From assembly GCA_963811055.1 (NCBI GenBank), contig CAWEPQ010000014.1, positions 1 through 64,000 on the forward strand: 64,000 nt of DNA, read 5' to 3'. Origin of the DNA: JACVRW01 sp963811055. Lineage in GTDB: Bacteria > Actinomycetota > Thermoleophilia > Solirubrobacterales > Thermoleophilaceae. The notes under the pieces are model-generated. The model was not told where the DNA came from. It worked only from the letters and a program-made list of their open reading frames with translations, and did no database searches. A program made the translations under genes and the position numbers. Below are positions 63,498 through 64,000 of the stretch, piece after piece (within the stretch, counting starts at the first letter, position 1; each line of letters opens with the position of its first letter).

Positions 63498-64000
63498 GTG
63501 CAGGACCGCGGAACCGCTGCCTATATCGCCGAGTTCATCGGCACGCTCATGCTGGTCATGTTCATCTGCCTGTCCGTGTGCATGTTCGGGCCTGTTGCCA
63601 CGCAGGCGAACCCGAACCCCTTCGTGGACTGGTCCGTGATCGGCCTCGCGCACGTCTTCGTCCTCTTCGTGCTGATCCAGACGCTCGCGGTGGTGTCCGG
63701 GGCGCACTTCAACCCAGCCGTAACGGTGGCGATGACCACGCTGCGCCAGATCAAGCCGCCCGACGCGGCGATCTACATCGTGGCCCAGCTGGCCGGGGCG
63801 CTGGCGGGCGCGCTGATCGTGAAGCTGCTCCTCAACAACTTCGGCAACGCCGAGGCCCTGAACTACGGCGCCGTAGGCATCAGCGACCGCCTCGACGGGA
63901 AGCTCGGCCTCGGGATGCTCGCCGAGTTCATCGGCACATTCACGCTGATGTTCGCGATCATGGGCGTGGCCCTGGATCCGCGCGTGGACCGGGCAGCGGG
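63498..64000 (+). CDS. MIP-family channel (aquaporin/glycerol facilitator), cut by the window end
   Basis: The GTG at 63498 follows AAGGAGG by 6 nt. IAEFIGTLMLVMFICLSVCM is helix 1; VVSGAHFNPAVTVAMTTLRQ holds the first N-P-A box; IYIVAQLAGALAGALIVKLL is helix 3; LAEFIGTFTLMFAIMGVALD begins the second half. The second N-P-A box and the rest lie past 64000. An insert of about 15 residues after helix 1 (ATQANPNPFVDWSVIGLAHV) is longer than in AqpZ. Substrate (water, glycerol, other) cannot be assigned. Confidence 0.85.
   Translation, partial: MQDRGTAAYIAEFIGTLMLVMFICLSVCMFGPVATQANPNPFVDWSVIGLAHVFVLFVLIQTLAVVSGAHFNPAVTVAMTTLRQIKPPDAAIYIVAQLAGALAGALIVKLLLNNFGNAEALNYGAVGISDRLDGKLGLGMLAEFIGTFTLMFAIMGVALDPRVDRAA

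Overview
The window is a GC-rich piece of an actinobacterial chromosome. Gene content (GTP-dependent PEP carboxykinase, class E sortase, ethylmalonyl-CoA pathway genes, exopolysaccharide genes and a secreted protein family I associate with soil Thermoleophilia) points to class Thermoleophilia, probably Solirubrobacterales. That placement is inference; there is no rRNA or tRNA gene here to anchor it. Many start codons sit only 6-10 nt downstream of a TAnnnT hexamer, which suggests widespread leaderless mRNAs.

Layout. 1-6.4 kb: a broken lysyl oxidase-like gene, an SCP2-like protein, a hotdog thioesterase, then a minus-strand operon malyl-CoA lyase / SucC-like / SucD-like acyl-CoA synthetase (malate-CoA ligase type) / ferredoxin, divergent from a MaoC-type mesaconyl-CoA hydratase candidate, and a CAP-domain protein. 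6.6-44 kb: a long exopolysaccharide and cell-surface region with an initiating sugar transferase, three O-antigen ligase/polymerase-like proteins, a Wzz/BY-kinase, a Wzx flippase, sugar-nucleotide enzymes, GT2 and GT4 glycosyltransferases, two FemAB/CelD-like acetyltransferases, a polysaccharide deacetylase, glycosidase-like and phosphatase-like secreted proteins, an LPFTG-anchored protein and a class E sortase. PEP carboxykinase, an aldehyde dehydrogenase, a TPP enzyme and a family III CoA-transferase lie among these. 44-52 kb: ethylmalonyl-CoA mutase, MeaB, two membrane proteins coupled to them, and crotonyl-CoA carboxylase/reductase; also MobA, an MBL-fold hydrolase and ClpS. 52-57 kb: GST-like, coiled-coil/nuclease-like, lipoprotein, acyltransferase, YgfZ and SRPBCC genes. 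57-61.5 kb: a tightly coupled manganese-type operon (Tat-exported multicopper oxidase, ZIP transporter, MntR, MntH) behind a DtxR-type box. 61.5-64 kb: two small proteins, a thiamine-precursor-type binding lipoprotein, and an aquaporin-family channel cut by the window end.

How it works together: Ccr, Ecm, MeaB, the lyase and the hydratase are steps of the ethylmalonyl-CoA route for acetyl-CoA assimilation. Its C4 output can feed gluconeogenesis through the PEP carboxykinase at 18-20 kb and so supply sugar for the exopolysaccharide genes (inference).

Quality warning: almost every long gene left of about 21.05 kb is broken by single-base frameshifts, whereas every gene to the right reads intact. 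Housekeeping genes are hit too, so I read this mainly as uncorrected sequencing error in the left third.
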